A stretch of 64,000 bases of DNA from JASSUD01 sp031963415 (GCA_031963415.1 JASSUI010000001.1:1178001-1242000), one strand, 5' to 3'; positions 43,163 through 51,962 are shown, counted from the first letter of the stretch. Translations and numbers: made by a program. The notes: generated from the letters alone by a model not told the origin.

Positions 43163-43804
43163 ATGACCAAAGAGTTGATGAATGTACAATGCGGCATGTT
43201 TTCAAAATCATCTCAAAAAGCGCTTAATCAGGTCCGCATTATTGGCGGCGTTTGGAAGCGTACTCCTTTACCGGTGTTAGATATTGAAGGGCTTCGCCCG
43301 ACGCCTAATCGCGTGCGCGAAACGCTTTTTAATTGGCTTGGACAAGGGCTAGATGGACTGACCTGTGTAGATTTATTTGCTGGTAGCGGAGCGTTAGGCT
43401 TTGAGGCAGCTTCACGCGGTGCTAAACGTGTGTTAATGGTGGAACATAATCCTCGTATTGTGCAGCAATTGCGTTTAAATCAAGCGAAATTAGATGCGCA
43501 CTCAATAGAGATTGTCCAAGCCGATGCTTTGCAGCTGGCAACAAAACTAGCGCCGGAAAGTTTTGATATTGCATTTGTTGATCCCCCGTTTAAAGCCGAT
43601 TTTCTGCCGCAAGCACTGCTTTTATCGCAGGCATTGATACGGCCTGGCGGTATGCTTTATTTTGAAGCGCCTGTCCCGTTGGATGAATTGAGTCTGCTTA
43701 ATCCGCTTGCGTTAGGTTGCCAAAGCCATCCTTTCGAGCACTGGCAGATTGCACATCACAAACAGGCAGGGGCCGTGCATTATCACTTGCTGCGGCGCAC
43801 TTAA
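43163..43804 (+). CDS. rsmD: 16S rRNA (guanine966-N2)-methyltransferase RsmD
   Basis: RsmD methylates G966 of 16S rRNA. Family blocks are VRIIGGVWKRTPLPVLDIEG, LRPTPNRVRETLFNWLGQ, the SAM motif VDLFAGSGALGFEAASRGA and the catalytic DPPF in FDIAFVDPPFKADFL. It is complete at 213 aa. Several in-frame ATGs exist in the first 12 codons; the true start may be at 43178 or 43196. It precedes coaD, as in many proteobacteria. Confidence 0.93.
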   Translation: MTKELMNVQCGMFSKSSQKALNQVRIIGGVWKRTPLPVLDIEGLRPTPNRVRETLFNWLGQGLDGLTCVDLFAGSGALGFEAASRGAKRVLMVEHNPRIVQQLRLNQAKLDAHSIEIVQADALQLATKLAPESFDIAFVDPPFKADFLPQALLLSQALIRPGGMLYFEAPVPLDELSLLNPLALGCQSHPFEHWQIAHHKQAGAVHYHLLRRT

Positions 43805-43940
43805 ATAAGGAACCTCTGCAAATCCTCAACGTTTAGGCATACCTTTGCTGACCGGGCAAATGCATGGCAAGGTAAAAGGCGGTGGTGGGTGATCTTGCTG
43901 CCCAAGGGGATGGTAAAAGTTCTTTAAGGAGAAAAAATAA

Positions 43941-44429
43941 ATGGTAGTTGCGGTATATCCCGGCACGTTTGACCCGTTAACACTTGGACATGAAGATCTG
44001 GTGCGTCGTGCCTCACGTATTTTCGATAAGCTCATCGTGGGAGTGGCGGATAGTCGTAATAAAAAACCCTATTTCTCACTCACCGAGCGGCTTGAAATTG
44101 CTCAAGAAGTGCTTGGTGCTTATCCAAACGTTAAAGTTGAAGGATTTAAAGGTCTGCTCAAAGATTTTGTATTGAGTAATCAAGCCCAAGTGATTGTGCG
44201 GGGCTTGCGCGCAGTATCCGATTTTGAATACGAATTCCAAATGGCTGGCACCAACCGCCATATGCTGCCGGATGTGGAAATGATATTTTTGATGCCATCT
44301 GATCAATACCAGTTTGTGTCCGGCTCTCTCGTGCGCGAAATTGCACAATTAGGGGGTGATGTCGATAAATTTGTGCATCCTTCTGTCGTACAGCGGCTAA
44401 AAGCAAAAGTGGCGATGGAGATTAAGTGA
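43941..44429 (+). CDS. coaD: phosphopantetheine adenylyltransferase CoaD
   Basis: CoaD makes dephospho-CoA from 4'-phosphopantetheine and ATP. The nucleotidyltransferase motif is YPGTFDPLTLGHEDLVRRAS, with the second motif MPSDQYQFVSGSLVREIAQL. VIVRGLRAVSDFEYEFQMAG is diagnostic. It is complete at 162 aa, with AAGGAG upstream. Confidence 0.97.
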   Translation: MVVAVYPGTFDPLTLGHEDLVRRASRIFDKLIVGVADSRNKKPYFSLTERLEIAQEVLGAYPNVKVEGFKGLLKDFVLSNQAQVIVRGLRAVSDFEYEFQMAGTNRHMLPDVEMIFLMPSDQYQFVSGSLVREIAQLGGDVDKFVHPSVVQRLKAKVAMEIK

Positions 44430-44449
44430 TTATGGTGGCGAGCTGAAAT

Positions 44450-44637
44450 AAGAACCTGTGCACGATCTTAAAAAGCAGAGATTATCGAGGTTATTGCGCA
44501 TCATGTTGGGGTGCGTACTTCATCTCGATCTACGAGCTAGGCAAAGAACTGCAGGTGGGGGTGACGCAAGACTCTTAACATGTGTGCCGAGAAACCCTAA
44601 TATTTCTTCTTTTAGGGAATCGTGAAGAAGTGCTAAG
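44450..44637. repeat. family B repeat between coaD and the ferredoxin gene
   Basis: AAGAACCTGTGCACGATCTT and AATCGTGAAGAAGTGCTAAG are partly inverted ends. The interior keeps CATGTTGGGGTGCGTACTTC and CCCTAATATTTCTTCTTTT, shared with the 42.9-kb copy. Confidence 0.65.
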
Positions 44638-44653
44638 ACGCTGAGGAAAAAAG

Positions 44654-44911
44654 ATGGCGTTAAAAATTACTGATGAATGTATTAATTGTGATGTGTGTGC
44701 ACCGGAATGTCCGAATGATGCTATTTCAATGGGGCCGGAATATTACGTCATTAATCCTAATCAGTGTACCGAGTGCGTAGGTCATTTTGACGAGCCCCAA
44801 TGCCGGCAAGTTTGCCCGGTCGACTGTATTCCGCTCAATCCCGATTACATAGAAACGCATGAACAATTATTAGCAAAATATCATGCGTTGACTGCAGAGA
44901 AAGACAAATAG
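44654..44911 (+). CDS. YfhL-type 2[4Fe-4S] ferredoxin
   Basis: A small 85-aa ferredoxin with two clusters: ECINCDVCAPECPNDAI (Cys-x2-Cys-x3-Cys then Cys-Pro) and QCTECVGHFDEPQCRQVCPV. The 8-residue insertion in the second motif is typical of the YfhL/Alv group. It is found beside coaD in many Burkholderia. It carries low-potential electrons; the partner is unknown. Confidence 0.93.
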   Translation: MALKITDECINCDVCAPECPNDAISMGPEYYVINPNQCTECVGHFDEPQCRQVCPVDCIPLNPDYIETHEQLLAKYHALTAEKDK

Positions 44912-45017
44912 AACGACTTATTCTGAGCGCTCGCTTACATTTTCTTCAATGTCGTTGTGCCTTAACGCTAGATTCATTTGGTATGGGAGACAAAGGGTAC
45001 ACTTTGCTCAGAAGACT

Positions 45018-45620
45018 CTATACAGAGTCTGAGCGATGCAGCTGCCTCATCGCACGCTCCATTTCCTCATCGATAATCAATGGTAAAACATCCAGGCTGC
45101 GCTCGATCGCTATGTCGATTAACGTTTGTTCTTCTTTAGGGGGAGGTTTGAGCACAAAGTGACTAACATCTGCTTTGGCTTGGCTGCCAGCTGGCAGCAT
45201 ATTGCGTGGGTGGCCGATGCCTAGGCGTAGGCGCCAGTATTTTTGGGTGGAGAGATGCGCATCGATATCTTTTAAACCATTGTGTCCGCCGCTGCCACCG
45301 CCAAGTTTAAGTTTTGCCGTGCCCGGAGATAAATCCAATTCATCGTGTACTACCAAAACTTCATTCGCCGCGATTTTGTAGAAGCGACTAAGCGCGCCTA
45401 CTGCTAATCCAGAGCGGTTCATGAAGGTGCTTGGCTCGAGCAACCAAACTTCGTTGCCATACAAATGCACACGCGCAACGGCGCCATGAAAACGTGCCTC
45501 GTGGCGTAGGGAGGTGCTCTTTTGCTGTGCGATTGCATCGACTAGCCAGAATCCAGCATTGTGGCGAGTCGTTGCGTATTCAGCGCCTGGGTTACCAAGG
45601 CCAACAATTAGCCTAATCAT
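45018..45620 (-). CDS. pth: peptidyl-tRNA hydrolase Pth
   Basis: Pth recycles peptidyl-tRNA that has dropped off ribosomes. Its motifs are LIVGLGNPGAEYATTRHNAG with the catalytic His, FMNRSGLAVG with the conserved Asn, and LVVHDELDLSPGTAKLKLGG followed by GGHNGLKDID. It is complete at 200 aa. It follows rplY and prs on the same strand, the usual order, with repeats between. Confidence 0.96.
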   Translation of the reverse strand: MIRLIVGLGNPGAEYATTRHNAGFWLVDAIAQQKSTSLRHEARFHGAVARVHLYGNEVWLLEPSTFMNRSGLAVGALSRFYKIAANEVLVVHDELDLSPGTAKLKLGGGSGGHNGLKDIDAHLSTQKYWRLRLGIGHPRNMLPAGSQAKADVSHFVLKPPPKEEQTLIDIAIERSLDVLPLIIDEEMERAMRQLHRSDSV

Positions 45621-45693
45621 GTTTAACAGAAATTATTAACGCTCGCTGCGGTTCCAATTGTTCTTTTTACGGGAGCCGTTTGCGTCTTCAATC

Positions 45694-45856
45694 GTTTAAA
45701 ACGGTTCATGGTCTTTCTAAAAACCCGCTTTAGGTTTTTCGAGAGAATTGAATAGGAGTTGTTAGCATACATGTTGGGGTTCATCCCTTCGTCCAACATA
45801 ACTGCCAATAACCTCTTCACTATCTGCTCTTTGGCATCACGAACAGGCTTTAAAAC
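45694..45856. repeat. family B repeat between rplY and pth
   Basis: TTTAAAACGGTTCATGGTCT and ATCACGAACAGGCTTTAAA are inverted ends. The core contains ACATGTTGGGGTTCATCCCT and TCCAACATAACTG. Confidence 0.65.
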
Positions 45857-45881
45857 AATTTATAAGCGAGCATAAAAAAAC

Positions 45882-46070
45882 GCTGGATCATTGCGGCTAA
45901 GAACTTGTTTAGGCTTTCCCTGGCGCCCTTGCGCCGCCTTGCCGTACCAGTTTGTACTGTCTGCGGCGGCGCAAGGCCACCAGGAAAACCCTAAACAAGT
46001 TCTAAGTCATGTCAGGCTATAAAAACATATAACCTGACGTGGCATTTTTTCCGCAATTAATCCAGCGCTA
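45882..46070. repeat. family C palindrome nested inside a second palindrome
   Basis: The inner unit (45898-46005) has near-perfect arms AAGAACTTGTTTAGG and CCTAAACAAGTTCTAA and the core CCTTGCCGTACCAGTTTGTA then CTGTCTGCGGCGGCGCAAGG. It is enclosed by ACGCTGGATCATTGCGG on the left and CCGCAATTAATCCAGCG on the right, which are also inverted. Confidence 0.75.
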
Positions 46071-46109
46071 TTTTGAATCAACGACAGCGATTGTGTCGCT
46101 TAGTCGCTA

Positions 46110-46736
46110 TTAAGCGGCGGGAGTCTCACCTTCTGCCGCTTCAGCCGTTCCGCCCGGTACCACAGCTGATACCACGACAGGATTTTCTTGCTCAACGTGC
46201 GCGACGAGTTCAACGCCTTTGGGCAATTTCACATCTTTAGCATGCAGCGATTGACCTGCTTCCATATCAGCTAAATCAATTTCGATGAACTGAGGCAGGT
46301 TAGCTGGTAAGCAAGTAATTTCAAGATCATTGAGCACACGTGTTAGCACAGCGCTGCTAAGCTTCACCGCTTTTGAAATATCCTGATTCAAAAAGTGCAA
46401 CGGTACTTTGGTGTGAATTTTTGTCTTAGCGTCGACGCGTTGAAAATCCAGATGCAAAACGACGGGTTTAAATGGGTGGTATTGCACAGCGCGCAATAGC
46501 ACTTGTTCTGCCTTTGCATCTTGCGTATTTTGTGCGTCGCTGACTACTTTAAGATTAAGAATGGCTGAATGAAATGCTTCATTTTTCAAGGCCAACGAAA
46601 TCGAATTTTGATCAAGCTCAATTAATTGTGGTTCGCTACCAGCGCCGTAAACAACAGCTGGTGTCTTGCCGGCGCGGCGTTGGCGACGGCTAGCGCCGGT
46701 ACCTTGTTGTGTGCGCTCAAAAGCAATAACTTCCAT
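46110..46736 (-). CDS. rplY: 50S ribosomal protein L25 (CTC form)
   Basis: L25 binds 5S rRNA. The start is ATG 46736 (MEVIAFERTQQGTGASRRQR); the longer frame adds 22 unrelated residues. GKTPAVVYGAG is the family's RNA-binding loop and HLDFQRVDAKTKIHTKVPLH is typical. The C-terminal TL5 domain and acidic Ala/Glu tail make 208 aa, standard for the long form. It lies between prs and pth. Confidence 0.95.
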   Translation of the reverse strand: MEVIAFERTQQGTGASRRQRRAGKTPAVVYGAGSEPQLIELDQNSISLALKNEAFHSAILNLKVVSDAQNTQDAKAEQVLLRAVQYHPFKPVVLHLDFQRVDAKTKIHTKVPLHFLNQDISKAVKLSSAVLTRVLNDLEITCLPANLPQFIEIDLADMEAGQSLHAKDVKLPKGVELVAHVEQENPVVVSAVVPGGTAEAAEGETPAA

Positions 46737-46767
46737 GTTAAATCTCCCAAAAAACCACCAGCATGTA

Positions 46768-46873
46768 AGAATTCGTTGAGGCCTTCCCCAGCGCCCTAGC
46801 ATCGCCTTGCTGTACTAGTTGTACTATCTGCGGCGGCGCAAGGCCATTAGGAAAACCCTCAACAAGTTCTAAG
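46768..46873. repeat. family C palindromic repeat between prs and rplY
   Basis: AAGAATTCGTTGAGGCCTTC and AAAACCCTCAACAAGTTCTA form the arms. The core is CGCCTTGCTGTACTAGTTGT followed by ACTATCTGCGGCGGCGCAAG, nearly identical to the 45.9-kb copy. Confidence 0.8.
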
Positions 46874-46905
46874 GGGTTGTTTAGACCCTTAGCAGCAGGC
46901 TTAGT

Positions 46906-47859
46906 TTAATTCTCTGCAAAAAGTGAAATGATTGAATCACCACGCCGCATGCGAGCAAATGTTTCTGCCAGCAAAGCCGCAATTGACAGTGAGCGAATTT
47001 TTTCGCAGCTGCGTGCTTGGGGGCTAAGCGGGATGGTGTTAGTTACCACTAGTTCGTCAAGTGCTGACTCGACAATTCTTTCAACCGCGCCACCTGATAA
47101 AACAGGATGGGTAGCGTAGGCAAAAACTTTTGTGGCACCCTGTTCTTTGAGGGCCTGTGCAGCTTTACACAGTGTGCCTGCGGTATCCACCATGTCATCC
47201 ATAATCACGGCAGTACGGCCTTGGACCTCACCGATAATATTCATGACTTCAGCGATGTTTGCTTTAGGGCGGCGCTTGTCGATGATTGCTAAATCGGTAT
47301 TCAGTTGTTTTGCTAACGCTCGGGCGCGTACCACGCCTCCTACATCAGGCGATACAACAACTAAGTCATTCCGATTCTGCATGCGTAAATCGTTTAGCAG
47401 AACCGGTGTCGCATAAATATTGTCAACCGGAATATCAAAAAAGCCTTGGATTTGATCGGCATGCAAATCCATTGTAATGACACGGTCAACACCAGCGATC
47501 TGCAGCATATTTGCTACGACTTTGGCTGAAATAGCCACACGTGCTGAACGTGGGCGACGATCTTGGCGCGCATAACCGAAATAAGGTATCACGGCGGTAA
47601 TGCGGCTAGCTGACGCGCGTTTGAGCGCATCAGCCATGATCATCAATTCCATCAAGTTGTCATTCGTCGGCGCGCAGGTGGGTTGCACTATAAATGCATC
47701 TTTACCACGCACGTTCTCTTGAATTTCAACCTGTGTTTCGCCATCCGAAAAGCGAGTCACCATCGCCTTACCTAGAGGCAGCGCCAGATGCTTAACCACA
47801 TCCTGAGCTAATTCAAGATTGGCGTTGCCACTGAAAACCATTAGGCCGTCGTTACTCAT
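46906..47859 (-). CDS. prs: ribose-phosphate pyrophosphokinase Prs
   Basis: Prs makes PRPP for purine, pyrimidine, histidine and NAD synthesis. Motifs are FSDGETQVEIQENVRGKDAF, YFGYARQDRRPRSAR (flexible loop with catalytic Arg/Lys), MDLHADQIQGFFDIPVDN, and the PRPP loop VIMDDMVDTAGTLCKAAQAL. It is complete at 317 aa. In Burkholderia it follows tRNA-Gln and ispE; here it is 36 kb from them. Confidence 0.97.
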   Translation of the reverse strand: MSNDGLMVFSGNANLELAQDVVKHLALPLGKAMVTRFSDGETQVEIQENVRGKDAFIVQPTCAPTNDNLMELMIMADALKRASASRITAVIPYFGYARQDRRPRSARVAISAKVVANMLQIAGVDRVITMDLHADQIQGFFDIPVDNIYATPVLLNDLRMQNRNDLVVVSPDVGGVVRARALAKQLNTDLAIIDKRRPKANIAEVMNIIGEVQGRTAVIMDDMVDTAGTLCKAAQALKEQGATKVFAYATHPVLSGGAVERIVESALDELVVTNTIPLSPQARSCEKIRSLSIAALLAETFARMRRGDSIISLFAEN

Positions 47860-47911
47860 GGCGTATTGCTTGGTCTAGTTAAGGGTGATTGAAATACGGC
47901 AATAACAACTT

Positions 47912-47998
47912 TAGGAAGCGTTGAATAAAACGGCTGCAGTGCCATGTAAAAAAGCCATACTCTAGCTTTTCACATGCAGTTTTATTCACAATGCTTCT
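47912..47998. repeat. inverted repeat upstream of prs
   Basis: GAAGCGTTGAATAAAAC and GTTTTATTCACAATGCTTC are near-perfect inverted arms around AAAAAAGCCATACTCTAGC. It lies in the divergent spacer between prs and xseA. Confidence 0.6.
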
Positions 47999-48139
47999 TC
48001 AGAGGCTTGTCAAATAAAGTTGACAGCATTTTGTACTTTGTGCATTTTTAAGTACAAAACCTGCAAAAGGTGCGGATTCTAACATAATATTTGCCGCTCT
48101 CGACGGAGATTTTGTTGGCCCAGCAGCCGAGAGGAGAAT

Positions 48140-49519
48140 ATGGATATCACATCTGATCGTTCCGTTTTAAATAATAGTGAAGTTGTTTTGCCAGTTTCAG
48201 CTCTCGTACACAATATTGCGGCGACGCTTGAGCGCAATTTTTCGTTGGCTTGGATTGCAGGTGAAATTTCTAACTTTACGCAAGCTTCGAGTGGTCACTG
48301 GTACTTTTTATTAAAGGATGCAAGCGCACAGATTCGCTGCGTGATGTTTCGTTCGCGTACGCAAAATCTCGAATTTGTACCGCGCAATGGTGATCGTATC
48401 GAAGTCCGTGCATTGGCTACGTTGTATGAGGCGCGTGGTGAGTTGCAATTAAACGTTGAGCAGATGCGCCGCACAGGACAAGGGCAACTCTACGAAGCGT
48501 TTTTACAACTCAAGGCAAAGCTTACCGAAGAAGGTTTATTTGACGTTAGCAAGAAGCAGCCGCTTCCTACTCATCCACGTACGATAGGTGTGATCACTTC
48601 ATTGCAAGCAGCCGCATTGCGCGATGTGTTGTCAACGCTTGCACGCCGTGCGCCGCATGTCAGCGTGATTATTTATCCCGCTCCTGTGCAAGGTGTCGGG
48701 GCAGCCGCGCAGCTGGTTGCAGCGCTTGAAAATGCGCAGCGTCGTGCCGAAGTCGACGTGTTAATTCTTTGTCGTGGCGGTGGCTCGCTTGAAGATTTGT
48801 GGGAATTTAATCATGAGTCGTTAGCACGTGCGATAGCCGCGAGCAATATACCGATTATCAGCGGCGTTGGACATGAAACTGATTTCACGATTGCTGATTT
48901 CGTTGCTGATGTGCGCGCTCCGACCCCAACAGGTGCCGCCGAGCTGGTGAGTACGCAACGTGATGTATTGTTGCGAGAGCTGATGCAAAGTTATGGGCAA
49001 CTGAGTCGCGCGTTCAATCGAATGCTTGAGCGCCGTATGCAACAATTAGATGGGCTGGCGCGTTGTTTAGTCAGTCCAGCTGAACGATTTGCGCAACAGC
49101 GCAGTCATCTGCGGCAACTTACGCTGCGTTTAGCTACTGCCGCCAAACTGCCTCTCCGGGCAGCGCACGCGCATTTTGCGTTGCTCGATCTACGCTGGCG
49201 CCGCAGTCAACCTGATCTTACGCGGGCCCGCGCGACGTTAAAGGCCTGGGCCAATAGGCTTGCCGCAAGCTTCACAAAACAACATCAGCAACGCCGTGCA
49301 ACCCTCAACGATTTAGTAACACGTATTGAGCTTCTCAACCCACAGCGCACCCTTGAGCGTGGCTATGCGGCACTCCTCGACCCACGCAGTGGACGAGCTT
49401 TGCGTTCCCCTGTAGAACTTATCGCTGGAAAACGAGTGCTTGTGCATCTTGCGCAAGGTAGTGCAGAAATGGGGATTGGGGACGTGCAGGCGATGCTCGA
49501 TTTTACTTCTTCGCCGTAG
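48140..49519 (+). CDS. xseA: exodeoxyribonuclease VII large subunit XseA
   Basis: XseA with XseB degrades single-stranded DNA. The N-terminal OB fold shows FSLAWIAGEISNFTQASSGH and WYFLLKDASAQIRCVMFRSR. The catalytic domain has RTIGVITSLQAAALRDVLST, LILCRGGGSLEDLWEFNHES and GVGHETDFTIADFVADVRAP, and a coiled-coil tail follows. It is 459 aa, the usual length. The TAG stop is made by the first bases of the palindromic element that starts here, so the original C-terminus may have differed by a few residues. Confidence 0.95.
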   Translation: MDITSDRSVLNNSEVVLPVSALVHNIAATLERNFSLAWIAGEISNFTQASSGHWYFLLKDASAQIRCVMFRSRTQNLEFVPRNGDRIEVRALATLYEARGELQLNVEQMRRTGQGQLYEAFLQLKAKLTEEGLFDVSKKQPLPTHPRTIGVITSLQAAALRDVLSTLARRAPHVSVIIYPAPVQGVGAAAQLVAALENAQRRAEVDVLILCRGGGSLEDLWEFNHESLARAIAASNIPIISGVGHETDFTIADFVADVRAPTPTGAAELVSTQRDVLLRELMQSYGQLSRAFNRMLERRMQQLDGLARCLVSPAERFAQQRSHLRQLTLRLATAAKLPLRAAHAHFALLDLRWRRSQPDLTRARATLKAWANRLAASFTKQHQQRRATLNDLVTRIELLNPQRTLERGYAALLDPRSGRALRSPVELIAGKRVLVHLAQGSAEMGIGDVQAMLDFTSSP

Positions 49520-49760
49520 GGCGTGTTTTCAATTAAAACGGGCTCGCGTTGATGGTTTTCAGGCGCGCAGCCGGCGTCATGCTCCTTGCGAATACGGTCC
49601 AGTATTCGCCGCGTCACATTCCTTGGCTGCGCGCCTGAAAACCATCAACCTCATTTCAAGATGAGCTTTTTGAAGGAAGGTACTAGCCAGCGTGGCCTGC
49701 AAGGAGCAGGGCACGCTGGCTAGTACCTTCGCGAGCCCGTTTTAATTGAAGACACGCCCT
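49518..49760. repeat. 243-bp nested palindrome (MITE-like, multi-branched)
   Basis: Outer arms of 31 bp (49518-49548 and 49730-49760) match at 30 of 31 positions; they begin AGGGCGTGTTTTCAATTAAA. Inside lie a perfect 25-bp hairpin (49548-49572 with 49625-49649) and a perfect 19-bp hairpin (49676-49694 with 49712-49730). Smaller hairpins sit in their loops (GCGAATAC/GTATTCGC; CCTGC/GCAGG) and between them. TA flanks both ends, suggesting a TA target duplication. No coding capacity was found. Confidence 0.9.
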
Positions 49761-49828
49761 AATGTCCAAACAAACTCCTATGGACAAAGCAAGTCGATAT
49801 TACACAGGCGGACTTTGCGCCTGTGGTG

Positions 49829-51496
49829 TTACATCGTTTGCCAACGATGTAATGTTGCGCTCGAAGTTGGAGATTTAACCGTATCAACTAATACTTTTAT
49901 TGTGCTTTGCCGTTTAAGGTAATTATCTACAGCCAGCTTATAAAATTTACTCTGTGCTGCCTGCACTTCGTCATCTAACTGATTAAAGCCCGGCTGCTGC
50001 GTTGGGTCGCCTGCCTCGAGAATAGCGTTTCTTTGCTCTTCATTTAATGAGGCTGCCGCTTGCTCAACGTTAGTAAAAGAAAAATGGCATGCTTGATTTT
50101 GGCGCAACGCTAAATATTGCCGTACGTTGGCCCTGGCCAATTCCTTTGCTTTTTTCATCTTTTGGGGTGACGCGGAAAAGTCAAAAGTATTGATGCCTCC
50201 TCGATTAATCACAATGACATTTGGTCCAGCATCGTGAAGTTTGCGTCTATCTTGCGCACTGGTTTTTTTATAAGTTGGACTATTGAGTAGCCATTGCGTA
50301 AATCCTTCAAAAGCCAGTCGGCCAGCTGATATATCAGATTTAGTATGCAGCGCGTGATTACGTGCTTTTTGCTTGTGCCCCTGCATTAGATTAAGTACGG
50401 CCGTCTCAGCATGGTGACGGCTATTTTCTAGAGAGGGGTGATGCTCATCATATGGCTGATAAAAAACCTCTACTGGATTGCGACTTGTCATGCCGCCATC
50501 TTGGTAGCGTTGCTCTTTGTACGACACGTCTTTAATGCACGACGGTATCGTAATAGAAGCGCGAACAGCCAGAACGATGGGCATATTTGGTGTATTGGCT
50601 TCATTAAATATCTCTTTCTCAAAAGATAATGGAACCGAGCCGTCCTCCCTTACTACTTCTACGACACGGGAAGCGACAATGTTTATCTTTTTGAAAATAG
50701 TAGGTTCAATTTGATGCAACAAAGCAATGTCACTGAAAGTGAGCATGTTTCTTTCTCTTGAAGCCAAGCTGCTTTCATCCCACTCGTTATTTCTCAAAAA
50801 AATGAGTCGTTGCCACCTTTTTTCATTTTCCTCTTTACTTTGTGGGCCTAGTCTGTACATCAGATACTGATTTTCTACTATTTGCCAAATCTCTGGTTTT
50901 TGTAAATGTTTAGCAACTTGTTCTGTACTTAATTTATCTAGCGTTTGTACGATTTCCTCGCCTCTTCTCTGCCAATTTCTCGCTAAAAATTTAAATATCA
51001 ACATACGAGTCAATGCCTTACCTATACTTGAGGCACTGGTATAGATTCTCTCGGGTAACATCGCCACGAAAGGGTATCGGCTGCTGAAGTCCTTCACCCG
51101 CTTTAACAGTTTTGGGCCAGCAATATTTTCGTTTTTTTCTACTAACTCAGATGGGGTAACGCCTGCAGCTAGCAAGCTACCGATGACTGCTCCACATGAG
51201 CAAGCCGAAATTTCTCGCAGGTCCCTAAAAAATGGTTCACCTAATTCAGCGAGCGCATCTGGTACGAGGAAACCTGCTGCTCCACCACTAGGCAAAACAA
51301 TATTTCTAATGGTGGGCGCTGGCGTGATTAATGTAATGCCTTTTTTGGTTGGGTATACCTGTGGCGCAGTATGTAGAGGATTGGGCTGAATAGGAATTTC
51401 TTTTTGCTGCGTGCCCCCATCTATGGATGGCTTTTTAGTTGGTATAAAAGGTCCAGTAAAGGAAGGTAGCCAAGGCAGAAAAGCAGAGATCGTCAT
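49829..51496 (-). CDS. patatin-like phospholipase
   Basis: The 555-aa protein has the patatin catalytic dyad. The oxyanion-hole stretch is IVLPSGGAAGFLVPDAL (residues about 66-82), the nucleophile Ser is in ISACSCGAVIGSLLAAG (a G-x-S-x-G variant beginning with Ala), and the Asp is in RYQDGGMTSRNPVEVF. Family members release fatty acids from membrane lipids; several are secreted effectors (ExoU, VipD). The first ~60 residues are Pro/Thr/Lys-rich with no Sec signal. I see no homologous neighbours; it lies between xseA and sodB, which are often adjacent in Burkholderia, so it looks inserted. It may act on host membranes, but this is inference. Confidence 0.82.
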   Translation of the reverse strand: MTISAFLPWLPSFTGPFIPTKKPSIDGGTQQKEIPIQPNPLHTAPQVYPTKKGITLITPAPTIRNIVLPSGGAAGFLVPDALAELGEPFFRDLREISACSCGAVIGSLLAAGVTPSELVEKNENIAGPKLLKRVKDFSSRYPFVAMLPERIYTSASSIGKALTRMLIFKFLARNWQRRGEEIVQTLDKLSTEQVAKHLQKPEIWQIVENQYLMYRLGPQSKEENEKRWQRLIFLRNNEWDESSLASRERNMLTFSDIALLHQIEPTIFKKINIVASRVVEVVREDGSVPLSFEKEIFNEANTPNMPIVLAVRASITIPSCIKDVSYKEQRYQDGGMTSRNPVEVFYQPYDEHHPSLENSRHHAETAVLNLMQGHKQKARNHALHTKSDISAGRLAFEGFTQWLLNSPTYKKTSAQDRRKLHDAGPNVIVINRGGINTFDFSASPQKMKKAKELARANVRQYLALRQNQACHFSFTNVEQAAASLNEEQRNAILEAGDPTQQPGFNQLDDEVQAAQSKFYKLAVDNYLKRQSTIKVLVDTVKSPTSSATLHRWQTM

Positions 51497-51537
51497 AGAA
51501 ATTCATCGGATAGATGGAGCAAGCTAAATGGAACAAA

Positions 51538-51553
51538 TGTTTCCCGTGAAACA
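51538..51553. promoter_or_regulatory. parS: near-consensus parS site
   Basis: TGTTTCCCGTGAAACA differs from the parS consensus at one central base. It lies 41 bp upstream of the patatin-like gene start. It is 48.6 kb from the perfect parS in mnmG, a plausible distance for a secondary site in an origin-proximal cluster. Confidence 0.65.
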
Positions 51554-51696
51554 TTTCGTTGCTAAGCAGCGTTTAACAGACACGTTTAAAACGCCGAATA
51601 GAGTAGAAAAGCTAAGCTGGTGGCGCTATGAGCTTGTTCGTAAAGGTTTCTATGAAAAAAGTGCTTTTTTGCTATGAAGACGCTGAGTGAACTAAG

Positions 51697-51840
51697 AGTC
51701 TGTAGGGGAACTGTTCATGATCTTGAAGATGAGGGTGCTGAGAGGCTATTGGGGTGCATGTTGAGGTGACGTAGGAATCCCAACAGCACCCGATTGCCCT
51801 TCACATCTTCGGCTAGAGATTGTGAAAGGTTCTTTGTGTT
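51697..51840. repeat. degenerate family B repeat upstream of sodB
   Basis: GAACTGTTCATGATCTTGAA near the left and AGATTGTGAAAGGTTCTTT at the right are inverted. The core has GCATGTTGAGGTGACGTAGG and AATCCCAACAGC. Confidence 0.55.
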
Positions 51841-51962
51841 TAGCGTTAAGAAGGAGCTTAATGCAGGTACTTTGCATGCGCTCAGCGGATTTTTAATTGC
51901 GGGTCGGTAGTAAGCCGCCTACAATTGTCAACTTTCTACTAGAAGAAATGGAAGAGCAGACT

